This document shows positions 16,088 to 24,252 of a stretch of DNA of 64,000 nucleotides, piece by piece. Both the position numbers and the translations under genes were made by a program. This stretch comes from Bacteroidaceae bacterium (GTDB lineage: Bacteria > Bacteroidota > Bacteroidia > Bacteroidales > Bacteroidaceae). Below the pieces are notes generated by a model that worked only from the letters and a program-made list of their open reading frames with translations, ran no database searches and was not told the origin of the DNA. Where the stretch lies: the NCBI GenBank assembly GCA_017633615.1, contig JAGBPB010000114.1, positions 1 to 64,000 of the forward strand. Direction: 5' to 3'. Position 1 is the stretch's first letter; each line of letters begins with the position of its first letter.

Positions 16088-17811
16088 CGATTCTGGCTAT
16101 GAGTAAGTTTTACTGACATGATATAACCCCAGTATGTCCTGCTGTATTCAGGCGGCAATACTTCCGAACCACCGGATGCCCTGAACTCCATAAGAGACAT
16201 AAACCTTCTTACAACGGCGTCCGACAGATGATATTTATCAACTGCCGCCCAAAGGGATGCATCTGAATCAACATTTACCAGCAGTGCCTCCTGATACAGG
16301 TTGGGAACTGATACTATCCTGTCAAGTCTGTCAAGATAATACCTGTCATACATACTGATAAACGTATTGACATTCTTTTCCAGCAGATAAGAACAGAGCA
16401 GATAATCTATTGCTATGATGTTCATGGGTGAATCATCGGCAATGTTCTTGAGGGCGGCACGGGTATCGCCCTGATCATAAAGGCGGTCCCTGCCGGATGC
16501 ACGCCCGCGCCACAGCATATACTGTTCAGGGATACTGTCCTTGTCAATACAAGTCAGGAGATTCCGGGCCCATGACCTGTGATTGCGAGTTGTCTCAAGA
16601 AGTTTGAGATACTTGCGTGCCACGCCGTAATCACGGGCAGAAACCGATATCTCGGCAAGCCTGCGCAACATTCTGGTGGAATAGCCGTCAGCCACCACGG
16701 TCTGCCCTAGCAGCGCACAGTCTATAGCTTCTGACAGATTGCCCATCTCAAGCAAAGCGTCAGTAAAATAGAACGATGAAAGAAAACTGTCATTCTGCCC
16801 TATTGTAAGGAAAAGGCCGTCGGAACGCCTGTTCTGATCAACAGTAAGAAGGTTGTCAGGAAGACGTCCTGCACGCGCATAGTATAAATTCCTGTAATAG
16901 AGACCGTATTGATTCAGGTTTTTTTCTCCGTCCTCAAGTACTTTGTCCCAGTTTCCCTTATAGGCGTTTGTGCCTATTCTGATGGTGTACTCCTGTTCTT
17001 TGTCACAAGCCAGACTCATCCCTATAAAGACTATCAGCACGGAGAGCACTATAGTCTTTAGCGCGCCGTCATACCATATCCTTCCTATACATGAAACCAG
17101 CAATACGCATACAAACTGTATCAGAAGCAGTAAGCGCCCCGGGATAATGTTCAGAGGTACTATGGGAAATACCAGTATCTGCACAAAAGGAAGGTTATAG
17201 AACCTGCCCATAACAAGCATAGCCGTTATGCCGATGACCGCACAGATAATCATACCCGGACGGCCCTTGCGCTCTGCCAAGCAGCACAACAGGGCAAATG
17301 TCAGGGCATGTCCTCCCGCCGCCACAAACATGACAGGAATCATCACTGCCACAACCGCTTTTCTTAAACCATCTCCCTGGATATGCTTTACCGCATAGGC
17401 CACCCATACCGCCAGAAGCAGTGATACTGTTCTGGATAACGGATAATTGGGATAAGTAAGAAAGCTTTCCTCCATCAGGACAACCACTGCGATAAGCGCC
17501 CATGACGGATTAAGACCTGACACTCTTGCTATGCGCATCAGCCCTACGGCCAACAAGCCCAGAAGCAATGCCGATATGATTATACCCGTGGCATTATGAA
17601 AGAAGTATGTTGAAAGCCAGTCGCCTGCTATTGAGGCCAGGACCGCGGGGTCGCTCAAATACATTGACAATCTGCCCGGGTCCCAGGAGAACAGTCCCAA
17701 CTGTTCCTTGAATCCTATCCTGAAGGGAGCAAATACTGATAATGACACTATGACCGTTGCCAAAAGAACGGCCGCCAATACCATGTCACTACGTTGCGTT
17801 TTCCTGTCCAT
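16084..17811 (-). CDS. DUF6057 multi-spanning membrane protein
   Basis: 575 residues. The first ~300 carry about nine hydrophobic helices; the C-terminal half is soluble with helical repeats of TPR character (LLEMGNLSEAIDCALLGQ, then a series of helix pairs). The layout, with N-terminal motifs FAPFRIGFKEQL and SWDPGRL, matches DUF6057, a Bacteroidota family of unknown function. It resembles glycosyltransferase- or ligase-like membrane proteins in topology, but no catalytic motif is recognised. It is first in the operon with the haem-motif lipoprotein and the radical SAM enzyme, and is divergent from rsmI. Confidence 0.75.
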   Translation of the reverse strand: MDRKTQRSDMVLAAVLLATVIVSLSVFAPFRIGFKEQLGLFSWDPGRLSMYLSDPAVLASIAGDWLSTYFFHNATGIIISALLLGLLAVGLMRIARVSGLNPSWALIAVVVLMEESFLTYPNYPLSRTVSLLLAVWVAYAVKHIQGDGLRKAVVAVMIPVMFVAAGGHALTFALLCCLAERKGRPGMIICAVIGITAMLVMGRFYNLPFVQILVFPIVPLNIIPGRLLLLIQFVCVLLVSCIGRIWYDGALKTIVLSVLIVFIGMSLACDKEQEYTIRIGTNAYKGNWDKVLEDGEKNLNQYGLYYRNLYYARAGRLPDNLLTVDQNRRSDGLFLTIGQNDSFLSSFYFTDALLEMGNLSEAIDCALLGQTVVADGYSTRMLRRLAEISVSARDYGVARKYLKLLETTRNHRSWARNLLTCIDKDSIPEQYMLWRGRASGRDRLYDQGDTRAALKNIADDSPMNIIAIDYLLCSYLLEKNVNTFISMYDRYYLDRLDRIVSVPNLYQEALLVNVDSDASLWAAVDKYHLSDAVVRRFMSLMEFRASGGSEVLPPEYSRTYWGYIMSVKLTHSQNR

Positions 17812-17832
17812 ATCAATTTAAAAAGCAATATG

Positions 17833-17840
17833 CAAACATA
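17833..17840 (-). promoter_or_regulatory. -7 box of the DUF6057-lipoprotein-rSAM operon
   Basis: Minus-strand TATGTTTG matches the -7 consensus, 22 bp before the DUF6057 start. No clear TTTG is seen at the -33 position. Confidence 0.4.
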
Positions 17841-17873
17841 AGCAAAAAAAACGTCAGTTACGGGGATTTTGAC

Positions 17874-17881
17874 TACTTTTG
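17874..17881 (+). promoter_or_regulatory. -7 box of rsmI
   Basis: TACTTTTG matches the -7 consensus. Transcription would start near 17887, so the start codon must be the ATG at 17909 and not the in-frame TTG at 17879. Confidence 0.5.
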
Positions 17882-17908
17882 CATGATAGTACACACGCGC
17901 GCACGAGT

Positions 17909-18625
17909 ATGGCAGGCAAACTGTATCTGGTACCCACACCCGTGGGAAATCTTGAGGACATAACCTTGAGGGCATTACGCATCCTTAAGGAGGTGGACCT
18001 TATTCTGGCCGAGGATACCCGTACCAGTTCCGTTCTGCTCAAGCATTATAACATTCACAAGCCGCTGCAGTCACACCATAAGTTCAATGAGCATGAGACG
18101 TCAGCCTCCATGGCCCGCCGCATTCAGGCCGGTGAGTCTGTGGCTCTTATAAGCGATGCCGGCACTCCGGGCATATCGGACCCCGGGTTCATGCTGGTTC
18201 GTGAGTGTGTCCAGCAGGGCATTGATGTGGAGTGTCTGCCGGGAGCTACAGCACTTGTTCCTGCACTTATTGACTCAGGTCTGCCTTGTGACCGTTTCCT
18301 TTTTGAGGGGTTCCTGCCGCAAAAGAAGGGGCGCCAGACACGCATCAACGCGCTCAAGGATGAACCGCGAACAATTGTGTTCTACGAGTCACCGTTCCGT
18401 CTGGTCAAGGCGCTGGAGCAGTTCATTGAGGCCTACGGTCCTGACCGCCCCGTAGCTGTTTGCCGCGAGATTTCAAAGGTGCATGAGGAGTGTGTACGCG
18501 GAACCCTCACAGAGGTTCTGGCCCATTTTAAGGCTCACGAACCGAAAGGTGAAATAGTAATAGTTTTAGGAGGAAACGCACCGCATGGCAGCCAAAGCCA
18601 ACGCCAAAGCCAAAGTGAACAATGA
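17909..18625 (+). CDS. rsmI: 16S rRNA (cytidine(1402)-2'-O)-methyltransferase
   Basis: 238 residues. RsmI 2'-O-methylates C1402 in the 30S decoding centre using SAM. Motifs: LYLVPTPVGNLEDITLRAL, AEDTRTSSVLL, the SAM-binding SDAGTPGISDPG and FLPQKKGRQ. The conserved core ends at GEIVIVLGG; the remaining residues, NAPHGSQSQRQSQSEQ, are encoded by a repeat element shared with the next two gene junctions, so the tail is repeat-derived. The stop overlaps the hflX start by 4 bp. Confidence 0.95.
   Translation: MAGKLYLVPTPVGNLEDITLRALRILKEVDLILAEDTRTSSVLLKHYNIHKPLQSHHKFNEHETSASMARRIQAGESVALISDAGTPGISDPGFMLVRECVQQGIDVECLPGATALVPALIDSGLPCDRFLFEGFLPQKKGRQTRINALKDEPRTIVFYESPFRLVKALEQFIEAYGPDRPVAVCREISKVHEECVRGTLTEVLAHFKAHEPKGEIVIVLGGNAPHGSQSQRQSQSEQ
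18578..18616. repeat. GCCAAA hexamer repeat element, copy A
   Basis: ACGCACCGCATGGCAGCC followed by AAAGCCAACGCCAAAGCCAAAGT-type hexamers at the 3' end of rsmI. The same ACGCACCG-ATGGCAGCCAAAGCC string recurs at 21658-21689, and the hexamer part at 19920-19951. Here it is in coding sequence. Confidence 0.75.
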
Positions 18626-19875
18626 AAGAGGAATTTCAGGTCATAACTGAGAAGAAGGCTGAGACCGCGATACTGGTAGGCATCATAACCCAGGATCAGG
18701 ACGAGCGCAAGACGCAGGAGTATCTTGATGAGCTTGAGTTCCTGGCCGATACCGCCGGAGTCCGCGTCATGCGCCGTTTCACACAGAAGATACCCCAGGC
18801 TCTTGCCGCCACCTACGTAGGCAAAGGTAAGCTGGAGGAGATGCGTGATTACATCAAGCGCATGGAGGATATGGAGAATGAGGTGGGTATGGCTATCTTT
18901 GATGATGAGCTCACCGCAAAGCAGATGTCTGCCATAGAGAACGCTCTGGGCGTGAAGGTGCTTGACCGTACATCACTCATTCTGGACATCTTTGCCATGC
19001 GCGCCCAGACAGCCCACGCCAAAACACAGGTTGAGCTGGCGCAGTACCGCTATCTGCTGCCCCGTCTGCAGCGAATGTGGACTCACCTGGAGCGTCAGGG
19101 AGGTGGTTCCGGTGCCGGCGGCGGAAAGGGCTCCGTAGGTCTTCGCGGACCTGGTGAGACCCAGTTGGAGATGGACCGCCGTATCATAACCAAGCGTATT
19201 AGCTGGCTCAAGGAGCAACTGGCCGATATTGACCGCCAGAAATCAACCATGCGCAAGAACCGCGGCCGCCTTATCCGCGTAGCCCTGGTAGGTTACACCA
19301 ACGTAGGCAAGTCAACCCTTATGAACCTGCTCTCCAAGAGCGATGTGTTTGCCGAGAACAAGCTCTTTGCTACACTTGACACAACAGTCCGCAAGGTAGT
19401 GGTTGACAACCTGCCGTTCCTGCTCTCCGATACAGTAGGATTCATACGCAAACTGCCTACCGACCTTGTAGAGTCATTCAAATCCACCCTTGATGAGGTA
19501 CGTGAAGCGGATCTGTTAATACACGTGGTGGATATATCGCACCCCGACTTTGAGGACCAGATGAAGGTGGTTGACAAGACTCTGGCCGACCTTGGAGCCG
19601 GTGAGAAACCGGTAATAGTGCTCTTCAACAAGATTGATGCCTACACCTGGGTAGAGAAAGAGCCCGATGACCTCACTCCCGCCACACGTGAGAACATCAC
19701 ATTTGAGGAACTTGAGCGCACCTGGATGGGCCGCCTTAACGGCGAGTGCCTCTTTGTATCGGCCCTGAAAAAGACCGGTATTGAGAATATGAGAAAAGTA
19801 TTATACGATAGAGTTAAGCAGTTGCACGTACAAAAGTACCCTTACAACGATTTCCTCTATCCCGACTTAGAATAA
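18622..19875 (+). CDS. hflX: GTPase HflX
   Basis: 417 residues. HflX is a ribosome-associated GTPase that rescues or splits stalled ribosomes under stress. The N-terminal domain has TYVGKGKLEEM and FDDELTAKQM, a basic coiled coil follows (ERQGGGSGAGGGKGSVGLRG and MDRRIITKRI), then the G domain with G1 GYTNVGKSTL, G3 DTVGFIRKLP and G4 NKID. The glycine-rich loop and the length are normal. It overlaps rsmI by 4 bp; 92 bp holding a hexamer-repeat hairpin separate it from the fumarase gene. Confidence 0.96.
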   Translation: MKEEFQVITEKKAETAILVGIITQDQDERKTQEYLDELEFLADTAGVRVMRRFTQKIPQALAATYVGKGKLEEMRDYIKRMEDMENEVGMAIFDDELTAKQMSAIENALGVKVLDRTSLILDIFAMRAQTAHAKTQVELAQYRYLLPRLQRMWTHLERQGGGSGAGGGKGSVGLRGPGETQLEMDRRIITKRISWLKEQLADIDRQKSTMRKNRGRLIRVALVGYTNVGKSTLMNLLSKSDVFAENKLFATLDTTVRKVVVDNLPFLLSDTVGFIRKLPTDLVESFKSTLDEVREADLLIHVVDISHPDFEDQMKVVDKTLADLGAGEKPVIVLFNKIDAYTWVEKEPDDLTPATRENITFEELERTWMGRLNGECLFVSALKKTGIENMRKVLYDRVKQLHVQKYPYNDFLYPDLE

Positions 19876-19887
19876 TTAATAATTAAC

Positions 19888-19951
19888 TTTGGCGTTGGCA
19901 TTGGCGTTGGCCTTTTACGATGGAAGCCAAAGCCAACGCTAAAGCCAAAGT
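19888..19951. repeat. GCCAAA hexamer repeat element, copy B, forming a hairpin
   Basis: TTTGGCGTTGGCATTGGCGT on the left (19888 onward) and GCCAAAGCCAACGCTAAAGC on the right form an imperfect inverted repeat with arms of about 25 nt (21 of 25 pair) and a short loop. It fills the hflX-fumarase gap. It opens an in-frame upstream ATG (19920) that would add repeat-coded residues to the fumarase; the natural start is 19968. Confidence 0.75.
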
Positions 19952-19967
19952 AAGAAACATAAACAAT

Positions 19968-21608
19968 ATGGCAAATTTTAAGTACGCCCCGATGTTTCAG
20001 TTGGGCAAGGATGAGACAGAGTACTATCTGCTCACCAAGGATTTTGTAAGTGTTAGTGAGTTTGAGGGCAAACCTATCCTTAAGGTTCAAAAGGAGGGTC
20101 TTACCAAGATGGCCAACGCCGCATTCCGCGATGTAAGTTTCCTGCTGCGCCGCTCACACAACGAGCAGGTGGCCAAGATACTGCGTGACCCCGAGGCATC
20201 AGACAACGATAAATATGTAGCACTGACATTCCTGCGCAACGCAGAGGTATCGGCCAAGGGCAAACTGCCTCTGTGTCAGGATACCGGTACCGCTATTATC
20301 CACGGTGAGAAGGGCCAGCAGGTTTGGACCGGATTCTGTGATGAGGAGGCACTGTCTGAGGGCGTTTACAAGACTTATACTGAGGAGAACCTGCGTTACA
20401 GCCAGAACGCTCCCCTGGATATGTACAATGAGGTGAACACCAAGTGCAACCTGCCCGCACAGATTGACATTGAGGCTACCGAGGGTATGGAGTACCGTTT
20501 CCTGATGGTTACCAAGGGCGGTGGATCAGCCAACAAGACATACCTGTATCAGGAGACCAAGGCCCGCATCCAGAACCCCGGCACACTGATTCCTTTCCTG
20601 GTTGAGAAGATGAAGAGCCTGGGTACTGCAGCCTGCCCTCCCTATCACATTGCATTCGTGATTGGTGGCACCAGCGCTGAGAAGAACCTGCTCACCGTAA
20701 AGTTGGCTTCAACCCACTACTATGACTCACTGCCCACCACCGGTGATGAGACCGGCCGTGCATTCCGTGACGTTGAACTTGAGAAGCAGCTCCTGCAGGA
20801 GGCTTACAAGATTGGTCTGGGTGCCCAGTTCGGCGGTAAGTATATGGCACACGATGTACGTGTAATCCGCCTGCCCCGCCACGGCGCAAGCTGCCCCATA
20901 GGTCTGGGCGTAAGCTGCTCTGCTGACCGTAACATCAAGGCCAAAATCAACAAGGATGGTATCTGGATTGAGAAGATGGACGATAAACCATATGAGCTGA
21001 TTCCTGAGGAGCTCCGTCAGGCCGGTGAGGGCGATGCAGTAAAGGTTGACCTGAACCGTCCCATGGCTGAGGTTTGCAAGCAACTCTCACAGTATCCCGT
21101 AAGCACACGTCTGAGCCTTAACGGCACAATCATAGTAGGCCGTGACATAGCCCACGCCAAGATCAAGGCACGCCTTGACGCCGGTGAGCCCATGCCTCAG
21201 TACCTCAAGGAGCACCCCATCTACTACGCAGGTCCCGCCAAGACACCTGCCGGCATGGCTTGCGGCTCAATGGGCCCCACCACCGCAGGACGTATGGATC
21301 CCTATGTTGATGAGTTCCAGGATAACGGCGGCTCAATGATAATGCTGGCCAAGGGTAACCGTTCACAGGCTGTTACCGATGCCTGCAAGAAGCACGGAGG
21401 ATTCTACTTGGGTTCAATAGGCGGTCCCGCTGCCATCCTGGCTCAGAACAACATCAAGTCTATTGAGTGTGTTGAGTATCCGGAGCTTGGCATGGAGGCG
21501 ATCTGGAAGATAGAGGTTGAGGACTTCCCGGCCTTTATTCTTGTTGACGATAAAGGAAACGATTTCTTCAAGCAACTAAAACCCTGTACAGGTTGCAGCA
21601 TATTATAA
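19968..21608 (+). CDS. Class I fumarate hydratase
   Basis: 546 residues from the ATG at 19968, where the family sequence begins ([13 protein letters not shown]). This is the iron-sulfur type fumarase, interconverting fumarate and malate; in Bacteroidales it works mainly in the reductive branch leading to succinate and propionate. The alpha and beta domains are fused. Key segments: [18 protein letters not shown] (cluster Cys), [49 protein letters not shown] and the C-terminal KPCTGCSIL. Clusters make it oxygen-sensitive. Repeat elements flank it on both sides. Confidence 0.95.
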   Translation: MANFKYAPMFQLGKDETEYYLLTKDFVSVSEFEGKPILKVQKEGLTKMANAAFRDVSFLLRRSHNEQVAKILRDPEASDNDKYVALTFLRNAEVSAKGKLPLCQDTGTAIIHGEKGQQVWTGFCDEEALSEGVYKTYTEENLRYSQNAPLDMYNEVNTKCNLPAQIDIEATEGMEYRFLMVTKGGGSANKTYLYQETKARIQNPGTLIPFLVEKMKSLGTAACPPYHIAFVIGGTSAEKNLLTVKLASTHYYDSLPTTGDETGRAFRDVELEKQLLQEAYKIGLGAQFGGKYMAHDVRVIRLPRHGASCPIGLGVSCSADRNIKAKINKDGIWIEKMDDKPYELIPEELRQAGEGDAVKVDLNRPMAEVCKQLSQYPVSTRLSLNGTIIVGRDIAHAKIKARLDAGEPMPQYLKEHPIYYAGPAKTPAGMACGSMGPTTAGRMDPYVDEFQDNGGSMIMLAKGNRSQAVTDACKKHGGFYLGSIGGPAAILAQNNIKSIECVEYPELGMEAIWKIEVEDFPAFILVDDKGNDFFKQLKPCTGCSIL

Positions 21609-21609
21609 T

Positions 21610-21690
21610 AACGTTGGCGTTGGCATTGGCTTTTTAAGCGGCCCTCGGGCCGAACGCCACGCACCGTATGGCAGCCAAAGCCAAAGTAAC
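21610..21690. repeat. GCCAAA hexamer repeat element, copy C
   Basis: GTTGGCGTTGGCATTGGC (21613-21630) and ATGGCAGCCAAAGCCAAAGT (21668-21687) form the same inverted pair as copy B, here enclosing a GC hairpin CGGCCC-TC-GGGCCG (21639-21652). It fills the fumarase-holB gap and ends just before the holB start. Confidence 0.75.
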
Positions 21691-21692
21691 AC

Positions 21693-22829
21693 ATGTACTT
21701 TAAGGACATTATAGGACAGCAGGAGGTGATTGAGCGGCTGGTAAAGGACGCTCAGCGAGGCACTGTGCCCCACGCTCTGCTGTTCTGTGGTCCTGAAGGT
21801 ACGGGTAAACTGCAGACAGCAATTGCTTTTGCACGCTATCTGCTCTGCCGTGACAAGGGTAGCGGGGCTGACTCATGCGGCACATGCCCGTCATGCGTCA
21901 AGATGGACAAGCTGGTACACCCGGATCTGCACTTTGTATTCCCCGTCATAAACAAGAGCAAAAGTGCAGGCCGTTCCACGGTATCGGACGATGAGATAGC
22001 AACCTGGCGTGAGATGGTGCTGGAACATCAGTATTTCGGGTTTGAGGAGTGGCTCAGTGCCATTGATGCTGAAAACAAGCAGGCCAGTATTTTTGTAACA
22101 GAGAGTGAATCTATCACCTCAAAGCTGTCACTTAAATCTGTTGAGGGCGGTTACAAGATCATGATTATTTGGCATGCGGAGAAGATGAACCCGCAGTGTG
22201 CCAACTCCCTGCTCAAGCTGCTAGAGGAGCCACCTGCCGGAACAGTATTCATCCTCACTACCGATGCTCCTGAACAGATGCTGGAGACCATACTGAGCCG
22301 TACACAGCGCATTGACTTCCGCCGTATACCGGAGCAGATAATTGAGGAACGGCTTACCGGACCGGGATATTCACTTGATGCCGATACCGCAGCCAGAATA
22401 GCCCACTTCAGCGGAGGCAGCTGGCTCAAAGCCATGAGCACCCTGCGCATCAACACAGAAAGTGAGGAGTTCCTGGATTACTTTATGCAGCTGATGCGCC
22501 TCTCTTATGGCCGCAGGCTGAAAGATCTGAAACGGTGGTCAGACAACATTGCCGGCGGCGGGCGCGAATGGCAGAAACGCTTTCTGGCATACTGCCAGCG
22601 CATGATACGTGAGAACTTTATCTGCAACTTCCATCAGCCGGAGCTCAACTACCTGACTGAACAGGAACAGCAATTCTCAATAAAGTTCGCTCCGTTTGTG
22701 AACGAGAACAATATCATCGGACTTATGGATACACTTTCCGATGCACAAAGAGATATAGAACAGAACGTTAACTCAAAGATGGTTTTCTTTGACCTCTCAT
22801 TGAAGACTATCATGCTAATGAAACAATAA
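21693..22829 (+). CDS. holB: DNA polymerase III subunit delta'
   Basis: 378 residues, a clamp-loader AAA+ subunit. The N-terminus FKDIIGQQEVIERL is typical. The P-loop is GPEGTGKL, where Leu replaces the Ser/Thr needed for Mg-ATP, consistent with delta' being an ATPase-dead clamp-loader subunit. A zinc module with four Cys (CRDKGSG..CGTCPSC) follows, then the SRC-like segment LSRTQRI that supplies the arginine finger. The C-terminal part is the collar domain. It is 6 bp upstream of the PSP1 gene, in the same operon. Confidence 0.92.
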   Translation: MYFKDIIGQQEVIERLVKDAQRGTVPHALLFCGPEGTGKLQTAIAFARYLLCRDKGSGADSCGTCPSCVKMDKLVHPDLHFVFPVINKSKSAGRSTVSDDEIATWREMVLEHQYFGFEEWLSAIDAENKQASIFVTESESITSKLSLKSVEGGYKIMIIWHAEKMNPQCANSLLKLLEEPPAGTVFILTTDAPEQMLETILSRTQRIDFRRIPEQIIEERLTGPGYSLDADTAARIAHFSGGSWLKAMSTLRINTESEEFLDYFMQLMRLSYGRRLKDLKRWSDNIAGGGREWQKRFLAYCQRMIRENFICNFHQPELNYLTEQEQQFSIKFAPFVNENNIIGLMDTLSDAQRDIEQNVNSKMVFFDLSLKTIMLMKQ

Positions 22830-22835
22830 AAAGGA

Positions 22836-23963
22836 ATGGATCGGGATTTCATACTCAATAACGGCAGCGGCGGAATTTGCTGCAAAGGATGTGGCAAAGG
22901 CATGGGCCAGTTGCACTCTTTTGACTATCTGGCAGGTGTGCCCGGAGCCAATGACTGCGAATATGTGGAGGTACAGTTCAAGAACACCCGCAAGGGATTC
23001 TTCATCAACTCCAATAACATTCCGCTGGAGAAAGGCGACATCGTGGCCGTTGAGTCCAATCCCGGTCATGACATAGGCACCGTTACCATGACCGGACGTC
23101 TGGTCAAGCTCCAGATGAAGAAGGCCAACCTGCGCCCAGACATAGAGATAAAGCGCGTCTATCGCAAGGCCCGTGAGGTAGATATGGAGAAGTATGCCGA
23201 GGCCAAGGCACGCGAGCACGACACCATGATTCGCTCCCGCCAGATTGCCAAGGACTTGGGCTTAGAGATGAAGATTGGCGATGTAGAGTATCAGGGTGAC
23301 GGCCTCAAGGCCATCTTCTACTATATTGCCGATGGCCGCGTTGACTTCCGTCAGCTCATCAAGGTTCTGGCCGATGCCTTCCACGTACGCATTGAGATGA
23401 AGCAGATTGGCGCACGCCAGGAGGCAGGACGTATAGGAGGTATAGGTCCCTGCGGACGTGAACTCTGCTGCACCACCTGGATGACCAGCTTTGTATCAGT
23501 CTCCACCGGTGCCGCACGTTTCCAGGACCTCTCCATGAACCCGCAGAAACTGGCCGGCCAGTGCGCCAAGCTCAAGTGCTGCCTCAACTATGAGGTTGAT
23601 GCCTACGTGGAGGCCCAGAAGGGATTCCCCTCACGCGACATTCCGTTGGAGACCAAGGACAGCACCTACTATTTCTTCAAGGCCGATATCCTGAACGGAC
23701 AGCTCTCCTACTCTACCGATAAGGTCTTTGCCGCAAACGTGGAGACCATTACTCCCGCCCGTGCTCTTGAGATCATTGCAATGAACCGCAAGGGACAGAA
23801 ACCCCTGAGCTTGGATGAGAATGCTGTCCACACTGATTCCCGCATAGAGAACGACATCCTCACCGACGGTGATCTCTCCCGCTTTGACAAAAAGAAAAAG
23901 AAGAAGAAACACCGCCCCAACCGCGGACCCCGTCCCGACAACGGCTCAAAGCCTCAACAGTGA
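22836..23963 (+). CDS. PSP1 domain protein (RicT/YaaT family)
   Basis: 375 residues. The PSP1 core has the cysteine signature GPCGRELCCTTWM and GQCAKLKCCLNYE, and the N-terminus carries CCKGCGKGM. In Bacillus the homologue RicT belongs to an Fe-S Ric complex controlling RNA processing; the role in Bacteroidota is not established. The last 30 residues are a basic tail (KKKKKKHRPNRGPR), plausibly RNA-binding. In many Bacteroidota this gene sits beside holB as here, often followed by gldH; here gldH is absent and a 293-bp palindromic element begins at the stop codon. Confidence 0.85.
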   Translation: MDRDFILNNGSGGICCKGCGKGMGQLHSFDYLAGVPGANDCEYVEVQFKNTRKGFFINSNNIPLEKGDIVAVESNPGHDIGTVTMTGRLVKLQMKKANLRPDIEIKRVYRKAREVDMEKYAEAKAREHDTMIRSRQIAKDLGLEMKIGDVEYQGDGLKAIFYYIADGRVDFRQLIKVLADAFHVRIEMKQIGARQEAGRIGGIGPCGRELCCTTWMTSFVSVSTGAARFQDLSMNPQKLAGQCAKLKCCLNYEVDAYVEAQKGFPSRDIPLETKDSTYYFFKADILNGQLSYSTDKVFAANVETITPARALEIIAMNRKGQKPLSLDENAVHTDSRIENDILTDGDLSRFDKKKKKKKHRPNRGPRPDNGSKPQQ

Positions 23964-24252
23964 CGCAAAGGGGTCGTTTAACAATGCGTCATTTTTAGGG
24001 GGATGGGAAACAAAAGGGATATATAGTCTCTGAAACTACGCGCTTCGCGCTATCCCTCCCATCCCTAATAAGACGCTCTGAAAGACGTGAGCAAACTCCC
24101 ATCTTCCAGAGCATCTCCTTAGTGACAGGCCCCTCCCGTTCACAAGCCCACGGGCGGCCATGGTTTCTGAGACTATATATCCCTTTTGTTTCGCTCGCTT
24201 AGGATCAGTGACGCATTGTTAAACGACCCCTTTGCGTCACCCCTTTGCGTCA
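23960..24252. mobile_element. MITE-like element with two nested inverted-repeat pairs
   Basis: Outer arms 23960-23991 and 24209-24240 are a perfect 32-bp inverted repeat beginning GTGACGCAAAGGGGTCG. Inner arms 24007-24036 and 24163-24192 are a 30-bp inverted repeat with one mismatch (contains AGGGATATATAGTCTC). The core has a third hairpin (24075-24084 with 24103-24112). At the right edge TGACGCAAAGGGG is duplicated in tandem (24227-24239 and 24240-24252, as inverse complement). The stop codon of the PSP1 gene lies inside the left arm and that of rodA abuts the right edge. No ORF or transposase is present, so it is a non-autonomous element or a structured RNA that also ends transcription of both convergent genes. 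Confidence 0.7.

Noticed and set aside
23960..24252. Phase-variable invertible promoter
   Set aside because: Inverted arms fit, but the element lies at the 3' ends of two convergent genes, so it has no gene to switch, and no clear promoter is seen in the core.
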